DNA of 64,000 nt from Bacillota bacterium. Lineage in GTDB: Bacteria; Bacillota; Clostridia; Christensenellales; Aristaeellaceae. Made by a program: the position numbers and the translations under genes. Shown here in pieces: positions 1 to 8,233 of this stretch (position 1 is its first letter; every line of letters begins with the position of its first letter). Under the pieces are notes generated by a model, which was given only the letters and a program-made list of their open reading frames with translations, was not told the origin of the DNA and ran no database searches. The DNA is taken from NCBI GenBank assembly GCA_023392515.1, contig JAEVYX010000073.1, forward strand, positions 15,525 through 79,524, in the 5' to 3' direction.

Positions 1-1
1 C

Positions 2-1078
2 ACGCTGATTACCGGACTAATCATTGCTGCCTTTGTCATCACTCTATTAGCAATAGTCTTTAAGGATGATATGCTAAGGCTGATTAATACACCGCCTGAA
101 TCATTTCAAGAGGCGAGTAATTACTTATTCTGTACTGCGCTTGGTATTGTGTTTATCTTTGGCTACAACGCATTGAGTGCCATATTGCGCGGCATGGGGG
201 ATAGCAAGCGGCCGTTTGCTTTTGTGACGATTGCATGTGTTACCAACGTTGTGCTGGATATTATCCTGGTGGGGCCTTTGCATATGGGCGCTATGGGCGC
301 GGCTATTGCAACGGTGGTTTCACAGGGGCTTTCTATGGTATTGTGCATTATCTATTTAAAAGGAAATCAGTTCATCTTTGATTTTAAATGGAGTTCGTTT
401 GGGCTGGATAAGCAGCAGCTTGGCATGATTGTTAAGCTTGGCACGCCTGCAGCTGCGCAAAACAGCGTTGTCAGCTTATCCTTCTTGTTTATTACTGCAT
501 TGGTGAACACGATTGGCGGCGTTACCGCTTCGGCAGCTGTGGGTGTGGTAGGCAAGTTTAATGGTTTTGCCATTATGCCTGCCATTGCCATGAGCGCTGC
601 TATTTCCACAATTGCCGCACAAAACATTGGTGCAGGCAAGTGGGATAGGGCACTAAAGTCTTGCAAGATTGGCATGGTAATTGCGTCAGCACTTAGCATT
701 TCTATCTTTGTGCTGGCACAGACTTATCCGGAGGCGATACTGTCCCTGTTTGATAGAGATGCCAATATGATCGCCAATGGCGTGTCATACATGCGTTCCT
801 TCAGTTTCGATTATCTCATTGTACCCTTTGTATTTTGCCTGAATGGATTATATACTGGCGCCGGACATACTGCATTCTCGCTCATCACTGGCGCCATTTC
901 ATCATTGATTTTGCGCATTCCCGCTTCCTATATCTTTGGCGTCGCATTGAATTGGGGGCTGCTGGGTGTTGGATTGGGTGCCCCTGTTGCTTCCTTTGGA
1001 TCATTGCTGCTCGTTCTTGGCTTCTTTTTTACAGGCAAATGGAAGGTCAATGTTATGGATAAACATATCGTTGAATGA
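2..1078 (+). CDS. MATE family efflux transporter (5' end cut by window)
   Basis: The reading frame is open from base 2, so the gene starts upstream; 358 codons are visible of a family usually about 450 residues long. The product is a very hydrophobic membrane protein with repeated Gly/Ala-rich helices. Segments such as ALSAILRGMGDSKRP and AAQNIGAGKWDRALKSCKIG are characteristic of the MATE (MOP superfamily) fold, where two six-helix bundles export cationic drugs or metabolites in exchange for Na+ or H+. The substrate cannot be told from sequence. The next gene is convergent, with a hairpin between them. Confidence 0.9.
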   Translation, partial: TLITGLIIAAFVITLLAIVFKDDMLRLINTPPESFQEASNYLFCTALGIVFIFGYNALSAILRGMGDSKRPFAFVTIACVTNVVLDIILVGPLHMGAMGAAIATVVSQGLSMVLCIIYLKGNQFIFDFKWSSFGLDKQQLGMIVKLGTPAAAQNSVVSLSFLFITALVNTIGGVTASAAVGVVGKFNGFAIMPAIAMSAAISTIAAQNIGAGKWDRALKSCKIGMVIASALSISIFVLAQTYPEAILSLFDRDANMIANGVSYMRSFSFDYLIVPFVFCLNGLYTGAGHTAFSLITGAISSLILRIPASYIFGVALNWGLLGVGLGAPVASFGSLLLVLGFFFTGKWKVNVMDKHIVE

Positions 1079-1099
1079 AATGGTATATTAATAAAAAGA

Positions 1100-1130
1100 G
1101 CCGTGCTTCTCGTAAATGCAGGAGCACGGC
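1100..1130 (-). terminator. Intrinsic terminator after the DUF503 gene
   Basis: An 8-bp perfect stem (GCCGTGCT / AGCACGGC) closes a 15-nt loop. On the minus strand it is followed by CTTTTTATTAAT, so it best serves the leftward DUF503 gene. It may also stop the converging MATE transcript, although the plus side has no U-tract. Confidence 0.7.
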
Positions 1131-1208
1131 CAAATATTAATTGTCACTTGTTGTGCAAAAAGTTGTCTTGCTTTTGATAAACATCAAAAAGAGTTCGAAA
1201 AAAGAAAG

Positions 1209-1490
1209 TTATCTTAACTCCCGATAGATATCGATGATATCCCCTTCCGTATTGTCCTCTATAAAATTCAATACATGATCAATTATACTATCGGCAGCGC
1301 TTGTTTCGTTGACAACAAAGGCCAACCCTAAGACGATGTTTTGATGGGTATCCTGCTCCTCCACCTCTGCGATGGATACATTGAATTTGTTGCGCACCTT
1401 CGCGCATAGGCTCTTTACTGTCATGCGCTTCTCCTTGAGGGAGTGGACCCACGGCGCATAGATAGTGATTTTGGCTGTACCAATAATCAT
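1209..1490 (-). CDS. DUF503 (YlxP-like) family protein
   Basis: A small protein of 93 aa when started at the ATG at 1490, which has a GGGGTG ribosome site 8 nt upstream; a longer in-frame start at 1526 has no better site. The opening MIIGTAKITIYAPWVHSLKEKR and the later VAEVEEQDTHQN-type segment are typical of DUF503, a one-domain alpha/beta family of unknown function. In many Firmicutes ylxP lies between infB and rbfA, so it is often linked to translation or ribosome assembly; here it stands alone between a MATE exporter and a hydrolase. The family call is firm and the role is unknown. Confidence 0.8.
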   Translation of the reverse strand: MIIGTAKITIYAPWVHSLKEKRMTVKSLCAKVRNKFNVSIAEVEEQDTHQNIVLGLAFVVNETSAADSIIDHVLNFIEDNTEGDIIDIYRELR

Positions 1491-1627
1491 GCTACTTTCA
1501 CCCCGGCAAATGATCCTTCTTATCAAATCCCATACCTATTTTGTTAACAGAACAACCGTTATGCAATCAATAATTCTTGAGCTTATGCCTATTATCCTTT
1601 CATCGGCAATGCGATATGCATAATAAA

Positions 1628-1660
1628 AAACGCAACTCACATTGAATAAACGCAACTTAC
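1628..1660 (+). promoter_or_regulatory. Direct repeat upstream of the hydrolase, possible regulator site
   Basis: AAACGCAACTCAC at 1628-1640 is repeated as AAACGCAACTTAC at 1648-1660, a start-to-start spacing of 20 bp, about two helical turns. Direct repeats on one helix face are the usual layout for LytTR-type regulators, and such a regulator is encoded nearby at 3241. No convincing -35/-10 pair was found next to it, so the role is inferred. Confidence 0.35.
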
Positions 1661-1732
1661 CTCAAAAGAGTTGAATGGCTCAAGCGCATGTCCTATACTC
1701 CTCAAGACAACAGTTTGAAGGGGAGATTACTT

Positions 1733-3037
1733 ATGTTGGGAATCATTACTTTGCTGATTGCACTTGGCACACAGATCGGAATTTTTGCTTTTCGGTTGGT
1801 GACGAAAAACCGTCAGACCAAGATGATGCACATGCTTCGCCTTGCAGCCTTCGGAATATTTTTATTGCTTACTTTAGCTGGTGTCTACTGGTGGGGGTTT
1901 CGTTGGATGGGCCTGTTTCTCTTGCTGATGATCCTTTCCATTTTCAGCATCGTGTATTTTATAAAAAAACCCAAAGCGGATAAGCCCTATAAGATATCAG
2001 GCGCTGTCTTCTCTTTCGTAAACGGATGCATACTCCTAACATTCTGCATTCTGCCAGGTATCATGTTTCCTCAGTTTCAGGAACTTGCTCCATCCGGCCC
2101 CTATACCATAAAAACCGAGAGCGTTACCTTTGTAGATACCTCTCGCCCAGAGACCTATTCCAAGATAGGAGAGAATAGAAAGCTGACCGTTCAGTTCTGG
2201 TACCCTGATGTTAAGAAGGATGATGATGCCTATCCGTTGGTTGTATTCTCCCATGGATCTTTCGGCTATCGCGGCAGCAACCTATCCACCTTCGAAAACT
2301 TGGCCAGCAATGGATACGTGGTTTGCAGTATTGACCACAGCTATCATGCCTTTTTCTCGAAGCATACGGATGGCAGCATCACGCTGGTTAATTTAGACTT
2401 TCTTAACGATGCAGTAAATATTACAAACAATGCGTATGATGAGCAGAAGACCTATGATCTGACACACGAATGGCTAAGCCTGCGTACTGCCGATATGCGT
2501 TTTATTCTTGGTGAAATTTTGCGAAATGCGAGCCTTGATAACCCGGAAGGCGTATACAGCCTTGTCGATACGGAAAAGATTGGACTTTTCGGCCATTCGC
2601 TTGGCGGCGCAGCTGCCGCCCAATTGGGAAGAGAACGCACAGACATTGATGCGGTAATCGTCATCGACGGCACCATGATTGGTGAGGAGATCGGGTTTGA
2701 AAACGGCCAAGCAGTGCTGACAGATGCACCCTACCCGGTTCCACTGCTCAACATGTATAATCAGGAGCATTATGATGATGCACAGCAGATGGGAACCGGT
2801 TATAACAATATAGCTGCAAGTAGAAATGCATTTGAGGCTTATGATATGCTGATTCGTGGCTCAGGCCACCTAAACTTTACCGATCTTCCTCTCTTTTCGC
2901 CGACATTGGCCCATATGCTTGGCACAGGCGAAGTAGATAGCCGATACTGCGTTGAGACAATGAACCAGGCTGCGTTGGAATTCTTTAACTACAAGCTAAA
3001 GGATGCTGCAGATCTGCAACTTAAGACAGAGTATTGA
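1733..3037 (+). CDS. Membrane-anchored alpha/beta hydrolase (PAF-acetylhydrolase-like)
   Basis: The start at 1733 is chosen because GAAGGGGAG lies 7 nt upstream, giving 434 aa; an in-frame ATG at 1688 lacks such a site. Residues 1-115 hold about four hydrophobic helices. The rest is an alpha/beta-hydrolase domain with an oxyanion-type segment VVFSHGSFGYRG, nucleophile elbow GHSLGG (Ser about 289), a later acidic strand VIVIDG and a candidate catalytic His in GSGHLNFTD. This pattern is closest to the platelet-activating-factor acetylhydrolase / dienelactone hydrolase branch, so an ester or lipid-like substrate is plausible but unproven. Two copies of an ACGCAACTnAC element lie upstream at 1628-1660. 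Confidence 0.75.
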   Translation: MLGIITLLIALGTQIGIFAFRLVTKNRQTKMMHMLRLAAFGIFLLLTLAGVYWWGFRWMGLFLLLMILSIFSIVYFIKKPKADKPYKISGAVFSFVNGCILLTFCILPGIMFPQFQELAPSGPYTIKTESVTFVDTSRPETYSKIGENRKLTVQFWYPDVKKDDDAYPLVVFSHGSFGYRGSNLSTFENLASNGYVVCSIDHSYHAFFSKHTDGSITLVNLDFLNDAVNITNNAYDEQKTYDLTHEWLSLRTADMRFILGEILRNASLDNPEGVYSLVDTEKIGLFGHSLGGAAAAQLGRERTDIDAVIVIDGTMIGEEIGFENGQAVLTDAPYPVPLLNMYNQEHYDDAQQMGTGYNNIAASRNAFEAYDMLIRGSGHLNFTDLPLFSPTLAHMLGTGEVDSRYCVETMNQAALEFFNYKLKDAADLQLKTEY

Positions 3038-3078
3038 TCGGGCAAAGAAAATCATTGAGTTAGATACGATCATGTTTG

Positions 3079-3119
3079 GGCGTGGATAGGATTCCTTATG
3101 GAAGTACCTCATCCACGCC
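3079..3119 (+). terminator. Probable terminator after the hydrolase
   Basis: A 9-bp stem, GGCGTGGAT paired with ATCCACGCC, extended by AGG/CCT inside, lies 42 bp after the hydrolase stop. Only a weak T-rich tail follows, so termination may be partial. Confidence 0.45.
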
Positions 3120-3163
3120 TAACAATCTTATAATAGAATAAACTGCTTCTTGAAACGATGAGA

Positions 3164-3192
3164 TTGATGGCGCTTCCAAAGTAAGCTATAAT
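3164..3192 (+). promoter_or_regulatory. Sigma-A promoter of the LytTR-DUF3021 operon
   Basis: TTGATG at 3164-3169, a 17-bp spacer and a perfect TATAAT at 3187-3192. The predicted start is near 3199, about 40 nt before the TTG start codon of the LytTR gene. Confidence 0.65.
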
Positions 3193-3217
3193 AAAAAGGT
3201 ATATAAATTCAGCTTAC
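3181..3217 (+). promoter_or_regulatory. Inverted repeat over the LytTR promoter, candidate operator
   Basis: GTAAGCT (3181-3187) and AGCTTAC (3211-3217) are exact inverted copies 30 bp apart, one on the -10 box and the other about 12-18 bp past the predicted start. This suits autoregulation. The half-site resembles GTAAGTT found, on the other strand, in the repeat upstream of the hydrolase. Confidence 0.4.
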
Positions 3218-3240
3218 GGCTTTATTTGGAAGGTGACGCT

Positions 3241-3687
3241 TTGAAAGTCTCAGTAAAACAGATCGGCAGGGACAGGGATGAACAGGTGATTGTCCATTGC
3301 TATGAAGTAAATGATGATGTCAAGACCATTGTAAGCTTTATCAAATCAACAGGAATCACCCTTCCCGGATACATTGAGGAACGGGCAAGCCAGATTTCCT
3401 TGCAGGATATTTATTTTGTGGAAGCGGTTGATAATAAAGTGTTTGCTTATACCGCGAAAAAGGTCTATGAGCTCAAGTGCAAACTGTATGAATTTGTTAT
3501 GCTGTATGAGAATAGAAAGTTCTTTAGATGTTCCAAGTCTTTTGTTATCAATCTTATGAAAATTAATCATGTGCGCCCGATTTTAAATGGGCGGTTCTCT
3601 GCAACTTTATTTAATGGTGAGGAAGTCATCATTTCACGACAGTATGTGCCAGAGTTAAAAAAACGATTGTTAGGGGAAAGCGCATGA
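3241..3687 (+). CDS. LytTR-domain transcriptional regulator
   Basis: 148 aa if started at the TTG at 3241, which is preceded by GGAAGGTGACGCT; an upstream TTG at 3226 overlaps that ribosome site. The C-terminal 95 residues form a LytTR DNA-binding domain, recognised from IYFVEAVDNKVFAYTAKKVYEL and the ending RCSKSFVINLMKINHVRP, with a short alpha/beta N-terminus and no receiver domain. Such stand-alone LytTR proteins pair with a membrane DUF3021 protein, as here (4-bp overlap), and control their own operon or a neighbouring transporter. An inverted repeat on its promoter supports autoregulation. Confidence 0.88.
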   Translation: MKVSVKQIGRDRDEQVIVHCYEVNDDVKTIVSFIKSTGITLPGYIEERASQISLQDIYFVEAVDNKVFAYTAKKVYELKCKLYEFVMLYENRKFFRCSKSFVINLMKINHVRPILNGRFSATLFNGEEVIISRQYVPELKKRLLGESA

Positions 3688-4109
3688 GTTTCAAGGCCTT
3701 TTTGAAAAAATGTATGATGCAATACTTTATCATAACCACTTGTGTAACGGCAGCGACTGCTATTCTTGGGTTGCTTATAGACCGGACAGCCAAGTTTGGA
3801 TATGAGGGTTACTTTTCCCCCCTCATCTTTGGTTTCTTGGGCACTGCTCCCTCTCTTGTGATGTATTCACGTAAAGAGTTATCTTTCCGCCAAATGCTGT
3901 TACGCAAGATACTCCACTTTGTTTTGCTGGAGTCGACACTGATTCTATTTGGGGTCTGGAACGGGTTACTTCCCGGATTTAGCGACGCTTTATCGTTTGC
4001 TCTTACGGTATTTGTTGTCTATCTTGCGGTAAACCTGATAAGCTGGCGATTAGACCAAAAAGAAGCTGATGATATTAATAAGTCGCTTAAAATGATACAG
4101 GGAAGATAA
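3684..4109 (+). CDS. DUF3021 family membrane protein
   Basis: 141 aa with four hydrophobic helices, starting at an ATG that overlaps the stop codon of the LytTR gene, so the two are translationally coupled. DUF3021 proteins occur almost always next to a LytTR regulator; in streptococcal LytTR regulatory systems the membrane partner inhibits the regulator. By that analogy this protein probably holds the LytTR protein inactive at the membrane until an unknown signal arrives. No transporter genes follow, unlike many such loci. Confidence 0.8.
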   Translation: MSFKAFLKKCMMQYFIITTCVTAATAILGLLIDRTAKFGYEGYFSPLIFGFLGTAPSLVMYSRKELSFRQMLLRKILHFVLLESTLILFGVWNGLLPGFSDALSFALTVFVVYLAVNLISWRLDQKEADDINKSLKMIQGR

Positions 4110-4129
4110 TCAATCGTCTCTGTAAGGAT

Positions 4130-4321
4130 TCAGCTTCCGCTTACAATCATATAGTCTCCGTTTTTAAGCTGTATGACATTTGCTCTTAGCGCCCTGCCGA
4201 TATCAATTAGCAGCTGTTGTTTTTCACCTTCATCCGGGATGCAAAGGCACAAAGGATCGCCGCCGATGATTTTATCTGGCTTATTTGTAATATATACCAA
4301 AATTTGCATATTGCCTTTCAT
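4130..4321 (-). CDS. Probable capping subunit for the YIEGIA protein
   Basis: A 63-aa soluble protein translated just after the YIEGIA gene (12 bp gap) from an ATG behind GGAGG. It reads MQILVYITNKPDKIIGGDPLCLCIP and ends with a short beta-rich tail. In spore-forming Firmicutes a small protein of this kind regularly follows the YIEGIA gene and is annotated as the capping complex subunit for YIEGIA. Position, size and the GGDPLCL segment fit that family; molecular function is unknown. Plus-strand open frames over the same bases are shadows. Confidence 0.65.
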   Translation of the reverse strand: MKGNMQILVYITNKPDKIIGGDPLCLCIPDEGEKQQLLIDIGRALRANVIQLKNGDYMIVSGS

Positions 4322-4333
4322 ACTACCTCCATA

Positions 4334-5257
4334 TTATCCGGCCGACATAATGCGGCGGATTTTTCGGCTATTTTCAAGAATAGGCGTATTTTTGATAGCA
4401 TGAATCATTTTGTCCACATCCCGTATAATGGGTACAATCGCAATGATGATGACGCCCTTCTGATAGCTTTTTCGTGTAAATTGAAAGCGCTTGACGCCGA
4501 GTGTTCTGCAGGCTTCAAAGAGCATTGCCTGCCTTTGTCCCAGGCTGTCCAGCGTTATACGGAACTCATCCGCCTTTGGGGTAACAACAACGGCTAAACC
4601 ACCTTTCAAAAAAAGGTCTTTGCTCCGTCGGGTGCCAAGAACGCTGGTGACAAACATGTCATCCACATACAATTCCGAACCTTCGACGCGTATTTTACCT
4701 TCCTTTAGTGTGCAGATATCACCAACGGTTTTCCCCTTGGTAACACGCTTGATAAGGAGCGTGACGACAAGTCCGGCTGCGATGCCGGCGGGCACCCGTA
4801 TAAGAAGCACTTCCTTGTTTAGAATGCTCATGCAAAGCACGGCGGTAACAGCGGTTACAAGAGAAATGTAGTGCCTGGCCTCATAGGTTTTGGAAATCCC
4901 ATCAATATATGCGATTCCGCGTTTCGTATACCCTACATGATCCAATTTGGAAAGGCTTTCGCCTTCCAGCTTGCGAATGTCTCGGAAGTGCTGCGTGGCC
5001 AGTGCTAAAAAGGTAATGGCGGTAAAATCCTGCTCAATAAGAGCAGGAATGGCTACGGAGCCAAGGGCAGAGGCAATGAACCCTGTGACAAGATTATTGA
5101 ATACACCATTCGGATATGTGGGCATTTGCCGGTAATCCACATACAGTGTGATCATTCTGGCGATCATCCCGGCTATAATGCCGGTGAGAATCATAACAAC
5201 ATATTCCTGACTTAGAATTTCCTTGCTTTCCAATAGATCCACCACGCTTTTTTTCAA
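4334..5257 (-). CDS. YIEGIA family membrane protein
   Basis: 307 aa with several N-terminal hydrophobic helices, then a soluble half. It carries the family signature as GIAYIDGISKTYEARHYISL (the name comes from a YIEGIA-like string). The family is widespread in endospore formers and its biochemical role is not known. The start is uncertain: the TTG at 5257 has no clear ribosome site, and family resemblance becomes clear only from about residue 17. The small capping subunit follows in the same operon. No terminator is visible between them, so co-expression is likely. Confidence 0.75.
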   Translation of the reverse strand: MKKSVVDLLESKEILSQEYVVMILTGIIAGMIARMITLYVDYRQMPTYPNGVFNNLVTGFIASALGSVAIPALIEQDFTAITFLALATQHFRDIRKLEGESLSKLDHVGYTKRGIAYIDGISKTYEARHYISLVTAVTAVLCMSILNKEVLLIRVPAGIAAGLVVTLLIKRVTKGKTVGDICTLKEGKIRVEGSELYVDDMFVTSVLGTRRSKDLFLKGGLAVVVTPKADEFRITLDSLGQRQAMLFEACRTLGVKRFQFTRKSYQKGVIIIAIVPIIRDVDKMIHAIKNTPILENSRKIRRIMSAG

Positions 5258-5327
5258 TGCAAAGACTATTTTTTCAAAAATGGGGGCAAATCATACGCCA
5301 TATGATGTAAACAGCTTTTTGTAAAAA

Positions 5328-5373
5328 GCCGTGCTTTTTGAAGAAAGCAGATACCTTCTTCAAAAAGCACGGC
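5328..5373 (-). terminator. Intrinsic terminator after cheV
   Basis: A long perfect stem (18 bp) starting GCCGTGCTTTTTGAAGAA and a 10-nt loop; on the minus strand it runs into CTTTTTAC. It ends the leftward cheV transcript before the YIEGIA gene. The outer GCCGTGCT is the same as in the hairpin at 1100-1130. Confidence 0.85.
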
Positions 5374-5452
5374 AAATAACATATTCCGTTTTATAGGCAG
5401 CAAAATAATTGGTTATTGAAACAGAATCAAGTCAACATTTTTTACTCTGTCA

Positions 5453-6379
5453 TTATAGCCCTTTTGACTTTAGAAGCTCTTTCATCATCCCAATAAGCAG
5501 GTGAATTTGAGGCTTTGAAAGCTGGGCGTCCGCGCCGACTTCCATGCATTTGAGGGCCATCTGCTCGGTAATCAGGGAAGAGAAGACGATCACCGGAAGC
5601 TTGGAAAGCGTCTTGCTCTCCTTCACCAACTTGGTCAGGCGCAGACCGTCCATTTGAGGCATTTCGATGTCGGTAATCAGGCAGCTGATCTGCTTTTCCA
5701 CAGGCCCATTTTCTTCCTTCAGCGTTTGCAGGAAGTCCCAGGCGTCCTGGCCGTTGTCCTTGGTGATGACGTTTACATAGCCTGCTTTATGCAGTGCATC
5801 GGCAATCATCTTTCGCAGCACCATGGAATCCTCAGCTACCAGTATGCTGTGGGAGGTATCCTCTGTAATGGGAGGCTTGATGGCATCCGCCGCTGCCGCC
5901 ACCGTGGTATGGGGGTTGATATCCGCCATGATTTTTTCAAAGTCCAAAATGGAGATCAGCTTGCCTTTTGTTTTAGCAACGCCTGTCACTACGCCGTCGT
6001 CGCCGCCGAAAATTGCAGAATTGGGTTTTTCAATTGCCTCCCAGGAAATCCAATGGATCTCCACCACCTCATGTACATGGAATGCGTAGCTTGTTTTGTT
6101 AAACTCGGTAATAATAAAGATGTCCCTGTCGGCATTTTCGGTATCGGGATGGTTTAAATAAGTTGCCAGATCAATTACTGTCAGCAGTTCATTCCTGTTG
6201 CTGAATACACCCTCGATGCCCGGCTGGGCATGGGGCATTGGCTGTACCTGCCGGTGCTGCAGCAGTTCCCTAACTTTGGCTACGTTAATGCCATAGCTGT
6301 TTCCGCCTACAAGAAATTCCAGAAGCCCAAATTTGTTTGTCCCACTTTCCAATAATATTTTGCTGTCATCAGGTTTCAT
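5453..6379 (-). CDS. cheV: Chemotaxis protein CheV (CheW-receiver)
   Basis: 308 aa from the ATG at 6379, which has GAGGTG 6 nt upstream; a GTG at 6388 overlaps that site. Residues 1-160 are a CheW-like coupling domain (FLVGGNSYGINVAKVRELLQ), and residues about 175-305 a CheY-like receiver with phospho-acceptor Asp in CLITDIEMPQMDGL, a Ser in VIVFSSL and the conserved Lys in LSKPQ. CheV couples chemoreceptors to CheA and tunes adaptation through receiver phosphorylation. No other chemotaxis genes are in the window, so it acts with components encoded elsewhere. A perfect 14-bp palindrome lies upstream at 6410-6423. Confidence 0.93.
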   Translation of the reverse strand: MKPDDSKILLESGTNKFGLLEFLVGGNSYGINVAKVRELLQHRQVQPMPHAQPGIEGVFSNRNELLTVIDLATYLNHPDTENADRDIFIITEFNKTSYAFHVHEVVEIHWISWEAIEKPNSAIFGGDDGVVTGVAKTKGKLISILDFEKIMADINPHTTVAAAADAIKPPITEDTSHSILVAEDSMVLRKMIADALHKAGYVNVITKDNGQDAWDFLQTLKEENGPVEKQISCLITDIEMPQMDGLRLTKLVKESKTLSKLPVIVFSSLITEQMALKCMEVGADAQLSKPQIHLLIGMMKELLKSKGL

Positions 6380-6824
6380 CTTCCGCACCTCAATACTTTC
6401 TCAAGACAGATTTCATGTGAAATGCCGTCTTTATTAATCAAGCATCCTTCGCCGGATTGATAGTTAAACAGATTTCCTATTCCATATTTCGAAGACGAAG
6501 CGTCATTGTTTAGCGCTTTTCATGTCTTTACGAAGGTTTCCTTTCTTGAATGTATAAACATATGCTCCAGAGTGTGGGGACGGGGGTGCTTTAAGTCTTT
6601 TTCCATTCTGGCTAAGTTGTTATTGAAGAGGGAATAACATGGGGTGGGATAATGGAAGCATGAAATTACACCAATAAAAACAAATAGAAAAGCAAAAATC
6701 TTAATTCCCCCCTTGTCAAAAATGTAAATCCCATGATATAATTCTCTTTGTGACATACGGACGGTCCTCTGATTGGATAATTTTTGGCCAAGCATGAACG
6801 TCTATGAGGGAAGGAGGCACCAAA
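6380..6824. other. Intergenic region between cheV and rplS
   Basis: About 445 bp without a supported gene. It contains the palindrome ATTTCA-TG-TGAAAT at 6410-6423, about 31 bp upstream of the cheV start and a possible operator, and the rplS promoter at 6713-6742 with a leader of roughly 75 nt. A 91-codon minus-strand frame crosses the rplS promoter and looks non-coding. The L19 leader could hold an autoregulatory fold, but none could be shown by eye. Confidence 0.5.
6713..6742 (+). promoter_or_regulatory. Sigma-A promoter of rplS
   Basis: TTGTCA at 6713-6718, an 18-bp spacer and TATAAT at 6737-6742; predicted transcript start near 6749. Confidence 0.7.
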
Positions 6825-7175
6825 ATGAGCGAAATCATCCGTTCTATTGAAAAAGCACAGCTCCGTACCGATCTGCCCCAGTTCAGCGTTGGCGATACCA
6901 TCCGCGTGTGGGTTAAGGTTGTTGAGGGCAGCCGCGAGCGCCTGCAGGCCTTTGAAGGGACTGTTATGGCTAAGCGTAATGGCAGCATCCGGGAAACATT
7001 CACCGTTCGCCGCGTATCCTACGGCATTGGCGTGGAGCGTACATTCCCGTTGCATTCTCCTCGTGTAGACCGTATCGAAGTAATTCGCCGCGGTAAAGTG
7101 CGCCGTTCCAAGCTGTATTATCTTCGTGATTTGCAGGGCAAGGCCGCAAAAATCAAAGAAGCCAAGCGCGTGTAA
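6825..7175 (+). CDS. rplS: 50S ribosomal protein L19
   Basis: 116 aa from the ATG at 6825, which follows a strong AAGGAGG; an earlier ATG at 6804 lies before that site. The sequence (PQFSVGDTIRVWVKVVEG, LQAFEGTVMAKRNGSIRETF, IGVERTFPLHSPRVDRIEVI, KLYYLRDLQGKAAKIKE) is unmistakably L19, which sits at the 30S-50S interface. In many bacteria rplS ends an rpsP-rimM-trmD operon; here it stands alone with its own promoter and a strong terminator. Confidence 0.98.
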   Translation: MSEIIRSIEKAQLRTDLPQFSVGDTIRVWVKVVEGSRERLQAFEGTVMAKRNGSIRETFTVRRVSYGIGVERTFPLHSPRVDRIEVIRRGKVRRSKLYYLRDLQGKAAKIKEAKRV

Positions 7176-7185
7176 GTCGCTTAAG

Positions 7186-7215
7186 GAACCCGGCAGCCGA
7201 AAGGCAGCCGGGTTC
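7186..7215 (+). terminator. Intrinsic terminator of rplS
   Basis: GAACCCGGC and GCCGGGTTC form the stem, with an inner CC-GAAA-GG tetraloop, followed by TTCCTTTATT. It lies 10 bp after the rplS stop. Confidence 0.85.
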
Positions 7216-7292
7216 TTCCTTTATTAGGCAGGAAAAAGAAGTTGGGCTTCTCAAGATGTCTATCATGAGCAATATGCTAATATAGCACTTTA

Positions 7293-8183
7293 TCAATCAC
7301 ACCAAGAAAAACCACGATGCTGCTTTGTATACTGAACAAAATCTAGCGCTAGTTCTGTTAGGTAAACATTCTTGTTGGCAGCAAGATGAAATCTCCAATA
7401 GAAGTCTACGTTTTCAAGCGGTATCGCAACAATATCCTTTGAGAAAAGGCTCATCCGCCCTGCATAAAATGAAACGGCGTAGCCACTTAAGCAAAGCTCT
7501 TCCATCAGGTGAGTTTCTGAAGCTCCCAGAAGTATGGAAGGCTTTACGCCGTGCTGAAGGCAGATGGTACGCAACGCGTCTTGTGAACCTGCATTTGTGT
7601 TCAGCGTAATGACCCGTTCTGATGCCAGTTCTTCTATGCGAATGGAATTCCTGCTTGCGAGGGGATGGCATTTACCAGCTATAACAAACAAACGATGGCT
7701 TTTTGAAAACAATGAATCGAATAGGGAGACGTCCAGCGGTTCCGGAAAAAAGCCCAACTGCAATTGATGGTCCAGGATAGACTGTGTACATTGCTCATCG
7801 GGAAAAGAGCGGATAGTGATTCTGGCTTTTGGATGCTCCGACAAGAATTTGCTAAGGAATAGTGGCGGAAGAACTTCGAACATACCGGTTGCGAAGCCTA
7901 TATCCAACGTTTCTCTTTGGTTTTCTTTTACATCTGCAATTCTGCGCGTCATATATTCGTGCTGGTGTACATATGGGGAGGCGTACTTTTCCAGTTCCTG
8001 GCCATAGGGTGTCAGGCGGATGCCTGCAGTGGTGCGCAGGAAGAGAGGCACTTGCAGTTCAGCTTCCAGCTTAGACATCGCTTTGGACAAACCCTGCTGA
8101 GAGATATAGAGCTTCTCTGCCGCTGCGGAAAGGCTGCGCTCCTTACATACGGTAAGGAAATACCTCAATTCTTTTTGGTCCAT
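7293..8183 (-). CDS. LysR family transcriptional regulator
   Basis: 296 aa from the ATG at 8183 behind GGGAG (a GTG one codon earlier is possible). The first 60 residues are a typical LysR winged helix-turn-helix (FLTVCKERSLSAAAEKLYIS, QGLSKAMSKLEAEL, GIRLTPYG); the rest is a periplasmic-binding-like effector domain. It is divergent from the secreted flavin reductase, and a LysR-type T-N11-A palindrome lies between them, so it most likely activates that gene in response to a small molecule, perhaps the reductase substrate, and represses itself. Confidence 0.92.
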   Translation of the reverse strand: MDQKELRYFLTVCKERSLSAAAEKLYISQQGLSKAMSKLEAELQVPLFLRTTAGIRLTPYGQELEKYASPYVHQHEYMTRRIADVKENQRETLDIGFATGMFEVLPPLFLSKFLSEHPKARITIRSFPDEQCTQSILDHQLQLGFFPEPLDVSLFDSLFSKSHRLFVIAGKCHPLASRNSIRIEELASERVITLNTNAGSQDALRTICLQHGVKPSILLGASETHLMEELCLSGYAVSFYAGRMSLFSKDIVAIPLENVDFYWRFHLAANKNVYLTELALDFVQYTKQHRGFSWCD

Positions 8184-8196
8184 CACATCATCTCCC

Positions 8197-8213
8197 TACA
8201 ACTTTTGGTTGTA
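8197..8213. promoter_or_regulatory. LysR-type operator
   Basis: TACAAC-TTTTG-GTTGTA is a perfect 17-bp interrupted palindrome fitting the LysR T-N11-A motif. It ends 14 bp upstream of the lysR start codon and is centred about 64 bp before the predicted reductase transcript start, the classical site for LysR recognition. Confidence 0.7.
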
Positions 8214-8233
8214 CCAAGTTAATGAATAGCTGT

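Noticed and set aside
1100..5373. Two hairpins with the same GCCGTGCT outer stem (1100-1130 and 5328-5373) as a repeat family
   Set aside because: Both are explained as minus-strand terminators; sharing 8 bp is not enough to call a repeat element.
6520..6795. A 91-codon minus-strand frame between cheV and rplS
   Set aside because: It runs antisense across the rplS promoter, lacks a good ribosome site and has no recognisable sequence.
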